This document shows, piece after piece, positions 63,444 to 64,000 of a DNA stretch of 64,000 bases. Source of the DNA: Arthrobacter cupressi. GTDB lineage: Bacteria > Actinomycetota > Actinomycetes > Actinomycetales > Micrococcaceae. A program made the position numbers and the translations under genes. Each line of letters opens with the position of its first letter. Position 1 is the stretch's first letter. The stretch covers positions 62,001-126,000 of the forward strand of contig NZ_FNEI01000010.1 of the NCBI RefSeq assembly GCF_900099975.1, written 5' to 3'. The notes below the pieces were generated by a model. It saw only the letters and a program-made list of their open reading frames with translations, was not told the origin of the DNA and ran no database searches.

Positions 63444-64000
63444 CTACGTGAGAACCGGCGGGAGCGGGTCCTGTTCACCGGACAACCCGGCAGGCAGGGC
63501 CACGGTGAAGGTGCTTCCCTTCCCGGGACTGCTGTCACAGGTGATGCTGCCCCCGTGGCGTTCCACGATGGACTTCGTGATGGACAGCCCCAGGCCGGCG
63601 CCCGGGATCGCTGCCTGACGGGCGGCACGGGTCCGGAAGAACCGGGTGAAAATCCTGGCGCTCTCCTCCTTCGTCATTCCCATGCCGGTGTCCTGCACTT
63701 CCAGCCTGACCCAGCCGTCGTCCCGGCTTGCCCTGACGCTCACGAGCCCGCCGTCCGGCGAGTACTTGATGGCGTTGGACACGAGGTTGTCCAGGGCCTG
63801 TCCAAGCCGGAGCGGATCCGCGTCCGCCCACAGGGGCGCCGGCACGTCGGCCACGAGTCCGACGTTGGCCGCATCCGCCTGGGCACGTGCCGACCCCAGG
63901 CTGTTTTCAACCAGGCCAGCCAGGTCCGTCCGCCGCAATTGCACGCTCTCCACGGATGCCGCGGAGGAGAGGAGGTCCTGGACAAGGACGCGGAGCCTCT
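63444..64000 (-). CDS. sensor histidine kinase, C-terminal part (5' end outside window)
   Basis: The visible part, about 185 residues, is the HATPase_c domain of a sensor kinase: N box LDNLVSNAIKYSPDGG, G1 box VQDTGMGMTKEE, F box ARIFTRFFRTRAA and G2 box PGAGLGLSITKSIVERHGGS. Upstream, in frame to 64000, the sequence LRVLVQDLLSSAASVESVQL is the last helix of the HisKA dimerisation domain. The rest, including the phosphorylated His and the sensor, lies beyond 64000. Partner regulator is not visible. The stop codon is at 63444. Confidence 0.9.
   Translation of the reverse strand, partial: RLRVLVQDLLSSAASVESVQLRRTDLAGLVENSLGSARAQADAANVGLVADVPAPLWADADPLRLGQALDNLVSNAIKYSPDGGLVSVRASRDDGWVRLEVQDTGMGMTKEESARIFTRFFRTRAARQAAIPGAGLGLSITKSIVERHGGSITCDSSPGKGSTFTVALPAGLSGEQDPLPPVLT

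Overview
This is a GC-rich (visibly about two thirds G+C) chromosomal segment from an actinobacterium. Gene order and protein sequences point to the Micrococcaceae, most like Arthrobacter or Pseudarthrobacter. Support comes from the whiA-yvcK-rapZ-uvrC block next to gap-pgk-tpiA, a CoaE-GrpB fusion, a four-S1-domain ribosomal protein S1, a DNA polymerase I without proofreading residues, many GTG starts and many 4-bp ATGA/GTGA gene overlaps. No rRNA, tRNA, CRISPR array, transposase or phage gene was seen. The window begins inside tpiA and ends inside a sensor histidine kinase gene.

Layout. 1-3242: glycolytic operon gap-pgk-tpiA (minus). 3243-9071: sodA, then uvrC-rapZ-yvcK-whiA (minus). 9113-10502: acyltransferase and HAD phosphatase. 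10611-13538: uvrA with a LexA-like box just upstream. 13649-17651: an overlapping operon of two ABC exporter half-transporters and a GntR/YtrA-type regulator. 17790-24460: a trans-aconitate-type methyltransferase, a large Ski2-like helicase, a GNAT/peptidase pair and an MFS transporter. 24577-25760: TerC membrane protein behind a yybP-ykoY (manganese) riboswitch. 25772-36285: housekeeping genes uvrB, ridA, coaE, yigZ, rpsA, an Eis-like acetyltransferase and polA. 36305-40867: thioesterase, a DHFR-like reductase, and a run of pit, a small membrane protein, a lipoprotein and a membrane protein. 41050-46953: kynureninase with a PaaX-like regulator, followed by an exported LolA-like protein with an ABC ATPase and permease. 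46980-50920: YciO/Sua5 protein, a small hydrolase and HrpB helicase. 50960-57015: a stress-type island of small hydrophobic proteins, DUF6458, DUF1206, topoisomerase IB, a cysteine hydrolase, two paralogous SRPBCC proteins, a disordered acidic protein and a SIS isomerase. 57038-64000: secreted gamma-glutamyltransferase, a 2-oxoglutarate oxygenase, a polysaccharide deacetylase-glycosyltransferase fusion with a membrane partner, a Nudix hydrolase and a histidine kinase.

The most interesting signal is regulatory. Three copies of an almost identical composite element lie only in the 50.96-57.01 kb island: a palindrome TAAG-N4-CTTA followed at fixed or nearly fixed spacing by a -35-like TTG. Each copy is oriented toward an island gene, and in the clearest case it sits directly upstream of a well-formed promoter. 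This suggests a dedicated transcription factor controlling a small stress regulon. Other regulatory sites supported by sequence are the Mn riboswitch of terC, a LexA-like box at uvrA, a 21-bp palindrome between uvrB and ridA, a 28-bp inverted repeat upstream of the ABC/GntR operon, and several consensus promoters and hairpin terminators.
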